A DNA stretch of 64,000 nt from Tubulanus polymorphus. Taxonomy: Eukaryota; Nemertea; Palaeonemertea; Tubulaniformes; Tubulanidae. Position 1 is the stretch's first letter. Each line of letters opens with the position of its first letter. Below are positions 30,401 to 45,230 of the stretch, piece by piece. The DNA is taken from contig NC_134025.1 of the NCBI RefSeq assembly GCF_964204645.1, forward strand, positions 5,957,001-6,021,000, written 5' to 3'. The translations under genes and the position numbers were made by a program. Below the pieces are notes generated by a model. The model searched no databases. It was given only the letters and a program-made list of their open reading frames with translations, and had not been told where the DNA came from.

Positions 30401-33400
30401 ATACTCCTTATGATAATGGTACTGACTTAATTTCCAAAGATACTCCATTCTTTTAAGCAATTTGGAAATCATAAACATGGAAAGAATCAACTAGCGGTAA
30501 AGTGAGATGAAGTCTATGCCATTTTCATGGTTTAACAATTTCTGATTCATCACGAAGTCTCCACAATCTATGAACTAACTGAAAGAAGTATTCTCCCATA
30601 GCAAATCATTGTAACTTATTTACTCTACATCTATTTAAATTGCACACTTTTTGGAAGGTGACGGGTACCAGGTGGCATAATATAAGATCTCAATCCTGTG
30701 TCTTAGGAAATCTTTCGTTTACTCAATTATTCATTCATTTATCTAAATGGGGTAACTATAGGAAATATTCAGGATTTTGTGTTTGGATGCTATATTATGT
30801 TTTTTTGCTATTGAATAATTTTTTCATCTCAATCATAATCGATTGAATGCATTTACTTAAACTAGAATCATCATTGTTAATTTGTTATAGTTATGTATAG
30901 TAGATATGAAATTATTTTTATGTTTTATGTTATTCGATGCAAGTCACCTGTAATTTGGGTGAAATTGGCTGCAGTTGAAAATGCATGTTTAGATTGCTAG
31001 TATTGGATGGTTCTTGTGCTATTGACAACTTGTTACGATACACTTACCTTAGATTCAGTGGAAGAGGTAAGGAACTGGTAGATTGATTCAACACAGTGTA
31101 TGTTATATGGGTATGCATTGCACGCTATGGCATAGATAATGAAAGATTGAGTAAGGATTCTATAACAATGTGTTTATTAATTTTTGGTAGTGAAATATTA
31201 GTTAGACATGAAGATGCCTGGTATGTTGTGAGCTACTGCAGGATGTGCTTCCTAATATTCATGGGAGAATATAGATACGAGAAGAGAATGGATTGTATAA
31301 AGCGTATACTGCTTATCCAGAGGCCCTTCTTGTAACTTCCTTCCCTTGTTTTGGGAATTTACCCAGCAAGCTGACCACGTTATACCTTAGAGCGATTGAG
31401 TGTAAAGCAAGTTGCTTAAGTATACTCTTTTTATGAGTATTTCCAACCTTCGACTTGAGACCTTGACCATTCAATACCAAGCGATCTTTCTTTTTCAATA
31501 TTGCTGGTGACTTCGTCTATTTAACCGAGGTGCTGAAAAATTATTTTACTGCTTGGTTTCATTCACTTTTATCACTGCTGTTTGATTATATATGAGAGAT
31601 TATCGATATGAATCCAATTGAATTACATTATGTTGATGTGTATTTTTGAACACATTTTGAAGATTTCACCAAATTTTAGCGCTGATATCTGATGGCAATG
31701 TTCATTATATTTTGGAGTCGAAAGCCTACAATTCCTACCTATCTCAGTATAATGTTCAAATGAAATATACATGTAATTTTACTGATTAGCCTGTGCAGCT
31801 TGAGCTTATATGACGAACAGGGAAGCTACAAGATTAGAAATGTTGATTCGGGCTAAATCAAAGAAATTTTGTAAATACAAAAAAAATGTATGGAACATAT
31901 TCCAATATAACCTTATATCCTATGTAACTGCAACCAACTCGTAAAGTTGAGTGTATAATAAAGAATGTACAATCAAAGATTTGTTAGTTCAAGCATTTGT
32001 ATATATATGTATATACATGTACATTGTGTACATTTTTCAAGCAAAGACTGCATACAAAACATTTTTAAAAAGTACTGAATTGGTGGTGGTGGCGATGATG
32101 GCATCAAATATTGCATTACCGGAGAAGAGGCTCTCTAAGGTGGATTCATCCTTGCGATGTGGCTTTGTCTTCTAGAAACTATTGATTAGTTCTATTCAGG
32201 AAATATGTGATATGTGCTTTACAAAAAGACTCGACTCTTCCATCAGAGAAATCAATTGTGTTGGAAAAAAGAGCCATGAAATTCAAAGAAGAACTCAAGA
32301 AGACATTATGATGATGGCATACAATTTATTGGGCAGTTTTTTGACAACTCTTAACTGCAACTGTTTCAATAGCTTCCATTATCTCCACATTACTACTATA
32401 ATATTATTATTGTTATTATTATTTATTGTTCACATACATAATACGAATAGTATTTTTCAATCCTTCATTCTATCTGTTCTTGTACATTAATATACATAAG
32501 AATAGTCCAGCTATTATCAATATATGGTAACTGTATATCTATATTGAAATTCTGTGCGTGCAGAAACAACATTATCAAAATCATATTGTGTCATCTTGTC
32601 AAATGCTATTATGCATTTTCATTTTCTGTAAAGGTTATTTTGTTAAGTATTTGAAGGTTTATTTTTATCATGGCCATCTCATTCTGTGATGGCTTTCCTG
32701 TGTTATGTACGTGTTGTATGTGTATCCATTAAACTGGAAATAGTCTTGTCTAAATGTACTCATCTGACGGGACGTCTGGTGACTGGGACTTTTGAAACCT
32801 GTCCTACCCATGTAGTAGTTTACTAGGCAACTTTTCTATGGTTTCAATGTCACTGTATATAAAATACATCAGTATTTGATATTGTAGATAAAGGCTTTGT
32901 CAGTGTCCTGTTACTCTTGGGTACCTAGTAGTCATTGTTCATATAACATTCAGATCAATTCTGTACTCGGTAGCTTCATGTTCATCACACTATATTTGTT
33001 ATATTAAATGGATCTTCGATTCACGAAGGTCGTGCTACACGTAAAAATCAAATTCAAAACAGGATGGAATACATATTATGTTTAATGTTTGAATAATTAT
33101 TGTGATCAAGTTGATTGATTTTTTTGATTGAGTTTGGGAATTTGTGAAAATATGAAGAAATGTTACTTCGTTACTTGGAACAACCTCTCGTCATGCATGT
33201 ATCATTCTTTATGAGCTCAGATTGTATATGGGTAATCCTATGTATCCAGAAAGCCATGTGAAAGAACAAAAGAGGCTTATGATATTGTCATAATAAACTG
33301 TATTTGTAATGCACAAAAGAAGAATCTGCACACTCCGGTTCAGCAGCCATAATAACATTTGTATGTACAGAGACGATGATGGTATTTGAAATCATACAAA

Positions 33401-34860
33401 CCATAGCAAACGTGTAATAAAGAATTAAAATATTCGATACAAGTTGAAATCAGGAATAGCAGTCTTTTTTAAGATGTTGTCGAGTGCTAATGGATACAGT
33501 TCCATCTGAGTTGTATAAATGTAGGTATCCGGATAGGTTCGTTTGGAAAACCTTTGAAAATGTTACGAACATTGATTGAAGCTAATTAATTTCACGTGAG
33601 TATACATGATCTTAGATGGAGCTGTATTTTTGATTCTTGCAACTAATTATTAGTTTGTGTTATGAACTATAATTTGTTCTCGGTGTTTCATCCTACCCAT
33701 TGTACATTAAAAAAACAGAAAATATTCTTTCTCTTTAAAAATGTGCTACAACTTTAATTTGTGAAGATTTGCCTCTAAAAATAATAAAAGCAATTAATAG
33801 TTAACTAATTTTAATTTCTGTTGTCAGTTTAACGTGTCCATAGTATCGCTGCATTTTGGACCACAAGTACATGAGGAACATAGGAAAATAAATACATGTA
33901 GTCCCGAAAAAAGCCCCTCAAGACATGCCCATGTCATTTATATTGGCAATCAAATAAAATACGAACATATTGATAGGATCGAGATAAATATTTACTTTTT
34001 CACCGAAAATTGTGTGTAACAGCCCAGCTGTCACCGAATAAATATCTTTCTTTGTGAAGCATGTATGACAAATTAATACTGATGCAATATTTTATAGTGG
34101 CTATAGGTTAACCCTACTATTGTATTTCATAGGCTGGGTGAATACTTTGTCTTGAAAAATCCGAGGGGTTATATTAGAATAACTCAAGAGTTTTTATTTC
34201 ATTCTCTTTCAAATAAATGATTAGGTAAAGGTACTGGGGGTCTTCTGGACTTGTGTATAAATCCTCATATGGTTTGTAGTAGTGAGGCTTAAGCAAAAGT
34301 AAGCACTTATTAGCAATTTTGGTGATCAAAACCAAAAACATATATACCTAATTGAGAATTGTCTTTGAACGGTCGAAGTGGACAAATTATGTGTCATTTG
34401 GGGCTGGACTCTTAAAACAGCGTTGAAACTACTTAACTGACAATTTTGTCTATAAAAGACTTATTTCTAAAGGGGTAAATTTCAATCTTAGTTTCTATTT
34501 TTGTTGAGGAGAGGACTACGGGTGTTTGCACTCTACATTGATTATTTTCTCTACATTGATTACTAACACTGTAGTTTGCACTTGCCTCAGATCGCACGGG
34601 ACCAATAAATTTTGATTATTTCATAATGTGCTGATCAACACTTCTGACAAACTTTTCAAATAACTTGTAATTCGATCAGACTTTTGTGAAAATGAAGCAC
34701 AAATCAGGGTCTTTGCAATTTTTTTCCCAAAAATTAGCGAGTTGACTTTGCTTCAAATGATGCCTCAGGCTTTCCACAGCTTTCATTGTCTTGTGGCTCA
34801 TTAACTCCTTATTTTTGACTGGATTGAAAAAATAAGAAACAAGTCACTATGTGCACTTTT
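27421..34860. other. long intergenic stretch
   Basis: About 7.4 kb of AT-rich DNA. I found no exon with splice sites and recognisable protein on either strand. Open frames are short (under 105 codons), overlapping and compositionally random. It separates the + strand RGS gene from the - strand NAA80 gene, so it should hold the 3' flanks of both. Confidence 0.5.
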
Positions 34861-34879
34861 ATCATGACAGGTACTATGA

Positions 34880-34885
34880 TTTATT
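34880..34885 (-). promoter_or_regulatory. candidate polyadenylation signal, NAA80 homologue
   Basis: AATAAA on the minus strand (TTGAATAAATC), about 135 bases after the stop codon at 35018. It is the first such signal past the stop and predicts a short 3' UTR. Confidence 0.5.
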
Positions 34886-35017
34886 CAATAACAGTTTAAA
34901 ATTCTGTACAAAATACAAAGATAATCACGTATTAATTGTTAAAATGATCTAACTTTTCTAAAATTAGTTTCATACGGGTCTAAGTACATTTGTAGATATA
35001 AAAGATTGTGTATATGA

Positions 35018-36750
35018 CTACTTCAATATCTTTCTCATCCAGGCAATCAAATGACTGTTTAGCATTGTTGTAGTAGATGGAACTGGGGGTGGTGGTGGGG
35101 GTGGGGGTGGTGGTGCAGCAGTAGACGACCGACTGGTATGCGATGAAACACTCGACTCATGGGTTGAACTTGTAGTATTTTTCTGGCTGACGAAGAGATT
35201 CGCAAACTAAAAACAGAGAAGTCGAGTCTATTTTATCCGACAATTCCCTCAATAACAAGCCTCATTGTTATCTACAGACAGCCATGTATGAATATATATA
35301 TATATATATATAGATATTGCCAGTTATGATGGTCATATCAATTATTTATGCACACATGTTTGTTTCAGTAACAGATGTCCAGGTGGATTTTCATCCCTTC
35401 TATATACCAGAAGATAGAAGAGTCACTGAAATTGTGCAGACATATTTTCAACTCTGATTAACCACAATTTTCATGTTCAGCGCTTTTTGGACCATTAATT
35501 AACCATCAGAATTTTGGGCAAAATTACTTCTAATGTAAAATTATCTGTGTATAGCTAGATATAGTAACACCTGACAAATTTCACTGGCAATCTCATATCA
35601 ACCAATGAGTGGCTACCAGTAGGTCTACTGCGCTAGAATATATGCTAACCTTTTTATCAGCTATCAGATGAGAGCTATTGCCAAGAGACACGACTGGCTG
35701 ACAAAATTCATATCCTAGGTGTTGATAAAAGTTCTGTTTGTCGTGGGTAGTTAAATAACAGCTTGTGAAATTCAACCTACAAAATAATATCAACAACAAC
35801 ACTGAAACTGAATTGTTTAACAGAGATGTCAGTTGCTCTGAACAATTAATACTATTATCAGATCATTTCATAAATATTTTATGTTGGCAATGATATGATT
35901 ATTGGAGGGTGTAAAGATATACCAAACCAAGCTGTTATACATACATTACTGCATGCTGTTCAGTCATATTCATGAGAACTCTACCATAACCTTTGCCCCT
36001 TTCACTTTTACGAACTACAACTAAAATTACATGCAAATTATGATTAATACCAGCAAACAAAATCAATTACTTCAATTGAGGGTATTCTTTTCATTTAAAT
36101 CTTAGTTCCCACCCTTAGTCTCCAACATTCAGTTCTAACCCCTGGAAGAATTAAAATATTCACCAATTATCTTATCTGTTCACATGGAAAAGGTCACTTG
36201 GAAATGTACAGGGAACTTTGATCAGGCAGTACTTCTATAGTTCAAGCACACTGGAGTTTCTATTTATATGATATAATACCTGATTCAACGAAACAAGCTG
36301 ATGAAATTCCACAAACTGGACACAAACGACTGTATCCAATCACAACCTTATCTTTCAGCAATACCAATGAATACGGATAGTTAGCCGATGATTTCTCTAA
36401 ACTGTGTAGCCTGTAATGATATTCTTGAACTTAGGGGGTGCCAGTATAGGTGTATCGTATGAAGCCTAATTGTGAACAAAATTCTTTCTCACTCGCAGGA
36501 ATCATTGATTAAATGTTAGAGGGAGATTAAGCCAAGTTTCTGTTCTATTTATTGCACGATGGTTCTCCTATACTCAGTTATAGAAAGTTTATTCCAGATA
36601 GACTCGAATTATATTAACAATTTTCTTATAAACAATACACATATTCTTTACGAACCTTGCAGATAAACTACGAGGCCATTCTTCGTTTAGAATAAAGGCG
36701 GCAGCTTCTGTGAGATCACGATTCTCGTGTAATGGTACTAATTCGAACAT
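35018..36750 (-). CDS. NAA80: N-alpha-acetyltransferase 80 (actin N-acetyltransferase), five exons
   Basis: NAA80 acetylates the processed acidic N-terminus of actin in the cytosol, working with profilin. Exons in coding order: 36750-36656, 36410-36280, 36020-35945, 35776-35650, 35206-35018; GT/AG introns and phases join to 205 residues. Near residues 25-34 is EEWPRSLSAR, matching DQWPRSRTSR of the human protein. Residues 74-88 hold VESVVVRKSERGKGYG, with the GNAT acetyl-CoA loop R/Q-x-x-G-x-G. Later come YLTTHDKQNFYQHLGYEF, the family hallmark, and ten prolines in a row at 175-184, the profilin-binding type of tract. The C-terminus ends LIAWMRKILK, like the aromatic-WM ending in human. It is shorter than the human protein (about 300 residues), mostly at the N-terminus. 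The third donor was chosen as GTATGT at 35944 because it keeps the alignment gap-free. Confidence 0.92.
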
Positions 36751-38864
36751 ATCTAATTATCCACTCCCAGCTATCAGTGACCTGAAATTAGCTTAACATT
36801 ATGAGTATATATGCTTTAAATAGACAAATAATTCCTAGCCATAGATAAAGATTGATGCTCTACGGGTAGCACATTCAGAATTTTGACTTCCTGTTGTTTT
36901 GAAAAAATGATATAATCCTTCAATAGGCGCGCAAGAATGCTATTCCTGGAGATATGTTCCTCTGATGCAAAAGCAAGCAGCACTAAAAACTAAGTCTTAC
37001 CATATCAATTGTACGTTCAATCAACCTTTTATTAGTAGAATAATGGTTATAGAAGAAAAACACAAATAAATCCATATCTCTATTACATACATCGAAAACA
37101 CTTTCTCAAAATAATTAACACTGGTTGAAAATTTTGTCATAGCTGTGCATTACAAATTTGTTCCCTTTAAGGTACAGCCCAATATACATTTCTGTGGTGC
37201 TTTTTCTCATCATTTTTGAAGATTGGGTTGAAGGGTTTGGTGTCAATTTGAATAAATTCCACAGTAAAATCACATGTATATCAATACAAAACAGATAAAC
37301 ACACAGTTTATTCTCATAACAGCTCCCACAAATCTGTATAGTAAGCAAGGTTGAAAACGGTGCCATGATAAAAGTATGCAAGCTGGTGCTAAGTAACTGC
37401 AATTTTTTCCTGCATTTATTATCAGAACATTGTTGTGTACACTTAAACAGTTTAGTCACTATTCCCGTTGTTTTATGGGAAGCCATTCTGAGCTGTTCAG
37501 TTTGAACTAGCAGAAAGGGATAAATCCTATACAAAATATAACGATTTCATCTACAAAAATGTACTTTCTTTCAATATAACAAGCACATGACGTTGTCGGT
37601 TCCTTAGGAATTAGTCAGGGCAGTCGGCATGCTTATTCGATTCCTTACTTAAACTACTGGAATGATTTTTCTAATTAACTAATTAATATATTGCAACAAA
37701 GTCAATCAAGGTACCTTCTTTTCTTCCACACAGGTCAGGGTAACACCAAGCTATATGATACATATACATATATACAAAATGCTGCAACTGATGCATAGTA
37801 TACTCTTACACATAATAATACAATTTTTATTTCAAAATGGTCATTTCATCATTATAAAAGATTTAATTGATAGAAAACCCATTTGATGTTAGAAAAGGTT
37901 CCAGTTTTATCGATCCGTAACTCAGGAAATCATGTAGTAATAATAGCAAACTATGAGTGACAAATCGTGAAACGTTCCTGTCTATAAAACCAGCCCCAAT
38001 CATACATTTAGAAAGTTCTATGCATTTCATGCTAATTTCGACGTTTTCCTGACCATTTCAAATATGCCTAATGCAATACAAGTATCAATTTGTCATGCAT
38101 TTGCAATCATTGTACAACAGGCCAGACTTAAAATTAATATTAACAAATTTCATCTCTCACACCACTTCAAACACAGTCGAGAGATTAATTCAATTCTGAA
38201 CCCAATATAAACAATACTACATTATGAAGATTAATTTATAATTTACAGACTGCTAATATTATGATAAATACGAAGCTGTTTGGCACTGTACATAACATTT
38301 TATGAAAATTGATGTATGATTGCTTTCCCGATGATTAAACGTAAGGAAGAATGCACAGCAGGCTAGCACGCTTAGGAAATTCTGGCGAAGTGAGCACGGA
38401 TACTATTCCAACCGGTTACAAACAGTCTGATAATATCAGTGCACATTCCTCGATGAGAATGTTATTATCTATGGCAGAGAAATTCCGGTATTTCTATTTT
38501 CCCTCGAAATATTGAGCTAATGTATGCACAACGAATGGTTACAATGATGACATTAATTAAGCGATAATAATAGAAACCACATGACCGGGAAAAAATTAAC
38601 CTACAGCTAAACTACTCGAAGGGTCAGTGAATATAAGTAAATTGCATTTAACATCGGAGATCAATAAGCTAATATTTAATCATTTACTAATATTATGAAT
38701 TATATTAGCCCTGAGTAACATAATAACAATTTTGCCGTTGATTATTCATTTTAAATCAGTGCTACATTAATGCAGTTGAATAAAACTTGGTTCTCATTGA
38801 TGATCTCGTGAAACTGCCCATACTTTTGATAAAAAAAAACTTTTTCGGGAAGCCGGCCTTAGTC
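36751..38864. other. intergenic stretch between NAA80 and atlastin
   Basis: About 2.1 kb without a supported coding exon; a 139-codon frame at 37115-37534 (-) has no recognisable domain. It should contain the NAA80 promoter next to 36750 and the end of the atlastin transcript unit. No clear TATA box was identified. Confidence 0.5.
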
Positions 38865-38870
38865 TTTATT
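38865..38870 (-). promoter_or_regulatory. candidate polyadenylation signal, atlastin
   Basis: AATAAA on the minus strand about 850 bases past the atlastin stop. It would give a long AT-rich 3' UTR. Alternative nearer sites using variant hexamers cannot be excluded. Confidence 0.35.
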
Positions 38871-39498
38871 GCATCAAAATTTGTATCAATTAAAAAACTA
38901 TGACACAGTATCACATCTGTGCTGTATGATTGCTTAATGATATGTCTATAAACTTCAATTTAAAGTTAAGAACAAAAGAGGCCATTCCACAGTCTAGAGC
39001 AAAGATAAAACCAGAGAACCCAGTTACAAAGTCATGACTTCAAGAGTTAAGTCGTGATGTCAAAAAGTGGAATAGAGCTATGGTTTTATACAGGTCTAAA
39101 ATCTAAGTCATGACCATGCAACTGGTCCCCGGATAAGTTGAATTTGGTTTCTGATCATTTAAGTTGGGCCAGTCCCGAGGATCTATTTACACAATACATT
39201 CCTTGATTGATAGGTTTAGGTATTACAGCGATATTTACGGAATATATCTTTAAGCAACGAAAAAACTAAATTTTACATAAGAAAGAGCACGCAACTGAAA
39301 ATGCATGCAAATTTCCGAAAAACGAACACTAGGAATATTACAGACGTCAAAATTGAATAAGGGGTGTTACAGTGAAAATCATTATTAACCTAGGTGCATT
39401 ATTTCGAATGAGTGAAAATACATAGATAATACTGAAAAACTAACTGGCCCATTTCCAGAGTTCAAGAGTCAACCATACAACGACCTGGAATTGGCTTC

Positions 39499-39564
39499 AG
39501 ACAGTACTGTGTATGCGACTGAGATGTAGTAAGACAGTACTGCGTATGCGACTGAGATGTAGTA
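39499..39564. repeat. 33-bp tandem duplication in the atlastin 3' region
   Basis: Two adjacent 33-base units (AGACAGTACTGTGTATGCGA and on) differ at a single base. They lie in the putative atlastin 3' UTR. Confidence 0.9.
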
Positions 39565-39715
39565 CTTAGAAATAACGGTTTTCACGGATGTAAATTTACG
39601 GGTGTATAAAATCGCGCTATTGATAGATTAAAAATGGCTAATTTGATTTCTTCAGGTTGTTCTTCGTAGCAAAAACAGTCCGGGGGGTTTTAAATATAGG
39701 TATTGAAAACGTCCA

Positions 39716-41362
39716 TCAGTGAGTCTTGGTTTTTTTATTACCCGAAGTCAGCGCCGAGTTTGCTAATTTGTGCTGAATACTTTTCTGCAACAGCTGCATA
39801 TAGATTGGACAGAGCACTTTTTCCCAGATATGATCCGCTAAACTGTCTATATGTATACCGATACCGCGACAGTCCCCGCTATAACGAACATACGACCAAA
39901 CGCTGAACAAAACCACTGATAATCCGAGAATAATATTGAACAGATTAGCCAACGATTCGAGCCCGATAAATCCGAACACGCCCGATACGATATAACAAAC
40001 GGCCATAATAACGAACAACGTGGCCGGGGTACGCGCTGCGCTGAATATATTTTTACTGTCGTTATGTTTGACGAAGTTCTCGTACAGTTCATCCAAATCG
40101 ACGTCGAGTTTCTCCGCGTACCGTTCGCTGAACGACGGCCCTCCCATTTTCTTTGTATTAATGAACAGCGACGTGGCGAGTCTTTTGCATCGATTGTGTT
40201 CGCTTTCTAATAACTGCGGACCCATGTACGGTTTGTCGCCGCCGCAAACTTTCTCCATCTCTTTGTTGTACGTATCTTTCGCGTTTGCTACAGCGGCGAG
40301 GTTATTTGCTTCGGCAGTTGCTTCTAACATCGATTTCGGTTCGGGTAATTCGTCGCCTTGATAGATTTTGACGTACGCCTTGAAATATTCGAGTAATTCT
40401 TTCCCCGTCACCTTACAGCCGTTGATTTCTTTGACGATCAGATTTTTCGGCGACAGAAGCGCTGGAACAAGTTTTTTCAACTGTTCCTGAAAGTCGAGTT
40501 CGATATCGGCGATACGACCGTCGAAATGCGGATTCGTAGCGACTTTCAAACCCGGGTGCGGCATCAAGAAACAACTTATTTTTTGAAAACACGAACGGAT
40601 ATGTTGACGAATTTGTTGCAATTCGGGATGTTGTCGGTCGCTCGGTTGAAGACGTCTTTCTAATATTATATCACCTCCTTCTTCGCCAAACGGGGCTTCG
40701 TAAGGAAAACACCAATCACGTACGAGGAATTGAAGCATCTGAAACGGTTTCGCGTTGTTGTTGTCTTCTAAAGCGAGTCGACCATATTCAGTAAATAGTT
40801 GTAAATGCTGCAAATCGTCTTCTTGTATATTCATAGATATATTGTATACTTGTACGGAGCTGACCATCGTGCTGAGCGCGAACACCGTTGCGCAGTCTTT
40901 CACCGTCGACTGACTATCGAACGCGCCCTGAGTATCCATCAACAGAAGGCTGACATCGTCTCCGTTCGGCAACTTGAACACGAATGGCTCGCTCCACATC
41001 AATATTCCAGTTGTGTCTCGTTCGGAACCGCCGCGCCATGAGAATCCCTCCAACGGAGTGTTAGCATCGCCGAGCCAGTTCTGATCTCCCGATCCTCTGA
41101 GATAGCGTAAAAAGAAATCAAGTAGAAACGATTTCCCTTTTCTAAATGCTCCGGCCACGGATACAATTACGACGTATTTGTCTCTAACCCGTTCATCGGA
41201 TAGAATTTCTTGGAGAGCTTCTTCATTTAATTCGAATGTGTGGTCGTCAGTTGCAGTTATTATCTGGATGGGCTGTCCTTTCAATCTAGATCCATTTAAT
41301 GAGAGTGGAGGTTGATAATTAGATGAATCTAACGCTGGTTTTTTCACTGAAGCGTCCGCCAT
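39716..41362 (-). CDS. atl: atlastin, ER-membrane dynamin-like GTPase; single coding exon
   Basis: Atlastins tether and fuse ER tubules by GTP-dependent dimerisation. The 548-residue protein is near the usual length (about 540-560). Seen: P-loop GAFRKGKS at 71-78, switch region with ERDTTGI, G3 DTQG at 143-146, G4 RD inside [11 protein letters not shown], a middle three-helix region, a paired membrane hairpin about 445-493 ([32 protein letters not shown]), and a basic amphipathic C-terminal tail. I chose the Met at 41362 (AATATGGCGGAC) over one 20 codons upstream because the extra residues are not family-like. The whole coding sequence is one exon and more GC-rich than its neighbours, which suggests a retrocopy that stayed intact or complete coding-intron loss. 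Donor-like GTATGT near 41560 and GTGAGT near 41677 on the same strand hint at a 5' UTR intron. No break is visible. Confidence 0.95.
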   Translation of the reverse strand: MADASVKKPALDSSNYQPPLSLNGSRLKGQPIQIITATDDHTFELNEEALQEILSDERVRDKYVVIVSVAGAFRKGKSFLLDFFLRYLRGSGDQNWLGDANTPLEGFSWRGGSERDTTGILMWSEPFVFKLPNGDDVSLLLMDTQGAFDSQSTVKDCATVFALSTMVSSVQVYNISMNIQEDDLQHLQLFTEYGRLALEDNNNAKPFQMLQFLVRDWCFPYEAPFGEEGGDIILERRLQPSDRQHPELQQIRQHIRSCFQKISCFLMPHPGLKVATNPHFDGRIADIELDFQEQLKKLVPALLSPKNLIVKEINGCKVTGKELLEYFKAYVKIYQGDELPEPKSMLEATAEANNLAAVANAKDTYNKEMEKVCGGDKPYMGPQLLESEHNRCKRLATSLFINTKKMGGPSFSERYAEKLDVDLDELYENFVKHNDSKNIFSAARTPATLFVIMAVCYIVSGVFGFIGLESLANLFNIILGLSVVLFSVWSYVRYSGDCRGIGIHIDSLADHIWEKVLCPIYMQLLQKSIQHKLANSALTSGNKKTKTH

Positions 41363-41422
41363 ATTGAACAACAGGTAGGAGTATGAATGACGATTGAATG
41401 AAGACGTCAATGAAACCCCCAC

Positions 41423-42079
41423 TTCCAGGAGGTGCTGCCACCCCTAGGAGGTAACTGGTACTATTCCACCGGTACCGTTTTGTGGAACCTATCTAAATTA
41501 CCTGGAATAAAACGTTATTGGGTAAAATCATCGGAATCATCGACAGTAAATTTACATACCTTGATAACTCGTGAAAATGTTATAAATATTTGTAATATCG
41601 CGAGAGACAAACAATCGAGTCCATATGGGCGCAGCCATATTCGGATTGCGAAGCGGACAGAACGGCGTTCGTACTCACGTGCCAGTGCCACATTGATGAT
41701 CATCCCTTGCCTTGATAGGTGCGGCCGGTTTTTGGAAAGGACAATATTTTTGCTTACATATGATTAAAGAAATTGAATATTACATTATGGTTATAAGGCA
41801 GGTGCGAGAATGATTTTGAGGTTAAGGGTGAGCTTTAGGCTAAGAGTAGCCGATATTCCGTAAAAAGTTACAAGTCCTGGTGTTCTGCTATTTTTCGATA
41901 AATTTTCTTTGATCTTTCTTGAATTGTCCAAGTCCGGTACCTCAGTGCACAATCAACATCATCAGTAACCAATCTGAATGAGCTGTATGCAAAATAGCGT
42001 TTTACAATTATTATGGCCATCCGATATTGACAAAATATCACCAACTACTAAGCATTTTTGCAACTACTCGGCAATACGA
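41423..42079. other. atlastin upstream region / calmodulin 3' flank
   Basis: This stretch lies between two genes read in the same (minus) direction. The part nearer atlastin (41560-41720) is richer in CpG and contains a CACGTG E-box at about 41677-41682. It is a likely atlastin promoter or 5' UTR region. No coding exon is supported. Confidence 0.4.
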
Positions 42080-42085
42080 TTTATT
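42080..42085 (-). promoter_or_regulatory. candidate polyadenylation signal, calmodulin
   Basis: AATAAA on the minus strand about 190 bases after the calmodulin stop codon. Confidence 0.45.
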
Positions 42086-42275
42086 TAGTAGATAGAAAAA
42101 TGTACAAAGAACCATAAAAGGAACCGACGATAAAAGAAAACAAAAAGATTGAGAATTTAATACATTTACAATAAGGTGGAACAAAAAACACCGCCCCAGT
42201 GGTCCGATATCACGATAATGCAGTCATCTAGGAGATATAGTATCCGTCCACTTGTCCAGCAGCGTTAAGCATGAA

Positions 42276-44004
<1,729 letters not shown>

Positions 44005-44259
44005 GATTATGAATCGTCAGGTCACTATGTTGTATAAAGCGTGCTGGTTCCTCGTAGGTTGACAGGTGAAGTGCGGCCTTAATGCTGGACGGTACTGCTA
44101 GTGGACAATATGGAAACGAGGCTGCCGATGGCGCATAGATGACCCTGTCTCGATCTATGCCCGTTCTAGGTGTAAACGTTTCCAATATATGTTGTCATTT
44201 CATTTATGAATATTTCATGAGGGACCCTTTTGTTGATTGCTTGTAGGTATGGGGTTTGC

Positions 44260-44267
44260 TATATATA
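44260..44267 (-). promoter_or_regulatory. candidate TATA box, calmodulin
   Basis: TATATATA on the minus strand, about 255 bases upstream of the calmodulin start codon. A start site some 30 bases downstream (about 44230) would give a 5' UTR of about 225 bases. Position is plausible, but AT richness makes chance matches likely. Confidence 0.4.
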
Positions 44268-45230
44268 CGTTGGACATCCCATTAGTAATTAAATGCCTTT
44301 ATATCGACTAATTGTCATCAATAGTGTCCACGCAATCGAATTAAGCCGAAAATATGAAATATTCATGATTTTCTGTTAGCAACCGACGGTGAACATTTAT
44401 CATAGAAATTGAGAACAAAATATAGCATGCATTTAAGTATTGGAACTTTCGTGAATCCAGCCTGTATTGCTTAAATTTGGTTCAAAAAACTGCTGACGCC
44501 CATGCACAACGATGCACCGCAGTTGCGAATCACTTCACAGGCCCGTTGGAAGAAAAACAGGGTTGGCCCAAAATCTTAAAAGAAGGAGGACCCCAAGCCG
44601 ACTTTTAAATTTCTAATGCCATTAAATGCCATCGATGAGGCACCCTAGAATGTAATCATCCCCTGCAAATAAGACGACTTTTTCAAATGACCAACAATAA
44701 TCTATTCGATTTTCCAAAACAGATGGTGTATTGTCTGAAATGAAAATGTTTGCGGTCAACCTTCATATCCGTAGCCGGGTTGCACATGGATCAACGCCGA
44801 CAATTTAAAGCAGGAATCGTCCGTATCTGGCTATTCTGAGCAGAAAATGTGTTTTTGGAGAAAAAAACCCCGGATCTAAATAAAACGGGGCATCCTAGCG
44901 ATCCCCTTCCGATGGGATCTTGCTTCCGAGGGCCGGCGCGTGGAGAATCGTTCTCTCGATTTCTGATACCAATATGTATATATCATAAATGAACAGACGG
45001 AAGCTAAGGCTGACGTCCGATCCAGCCGAGGATGAACGACGGTAAAATCAACATATTTTTCATTAAAATGTTGGTCCGCTTTAAGCTGCTCCGGTTCCGG
45101 AACTGTTCGATATCATACCATTCTTTCCAATCGTGATTTTGACTCATCAAATTCAGTATTTTTCAAAATCTGTTACTTCCCGAGCACGTTAGTCCTCCGT
45201 CGTGGTGGTTGTGTATATTCTTCAAAGCTC
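44268..45230. other. non-coding stretch upstream of calmodulin
   Basis: Mixed-composition DNA with a GC-richer patch at about 44870-44960. No coding exon is recognisable on either strand. Confidence 0.45.

Noticed and set aside
40020-40361. Open frame on the plus strand opposite atlastin
   Set aside because: It is a shadow of the atlastin coding exon; the minus strand carries all GTPase motifs.
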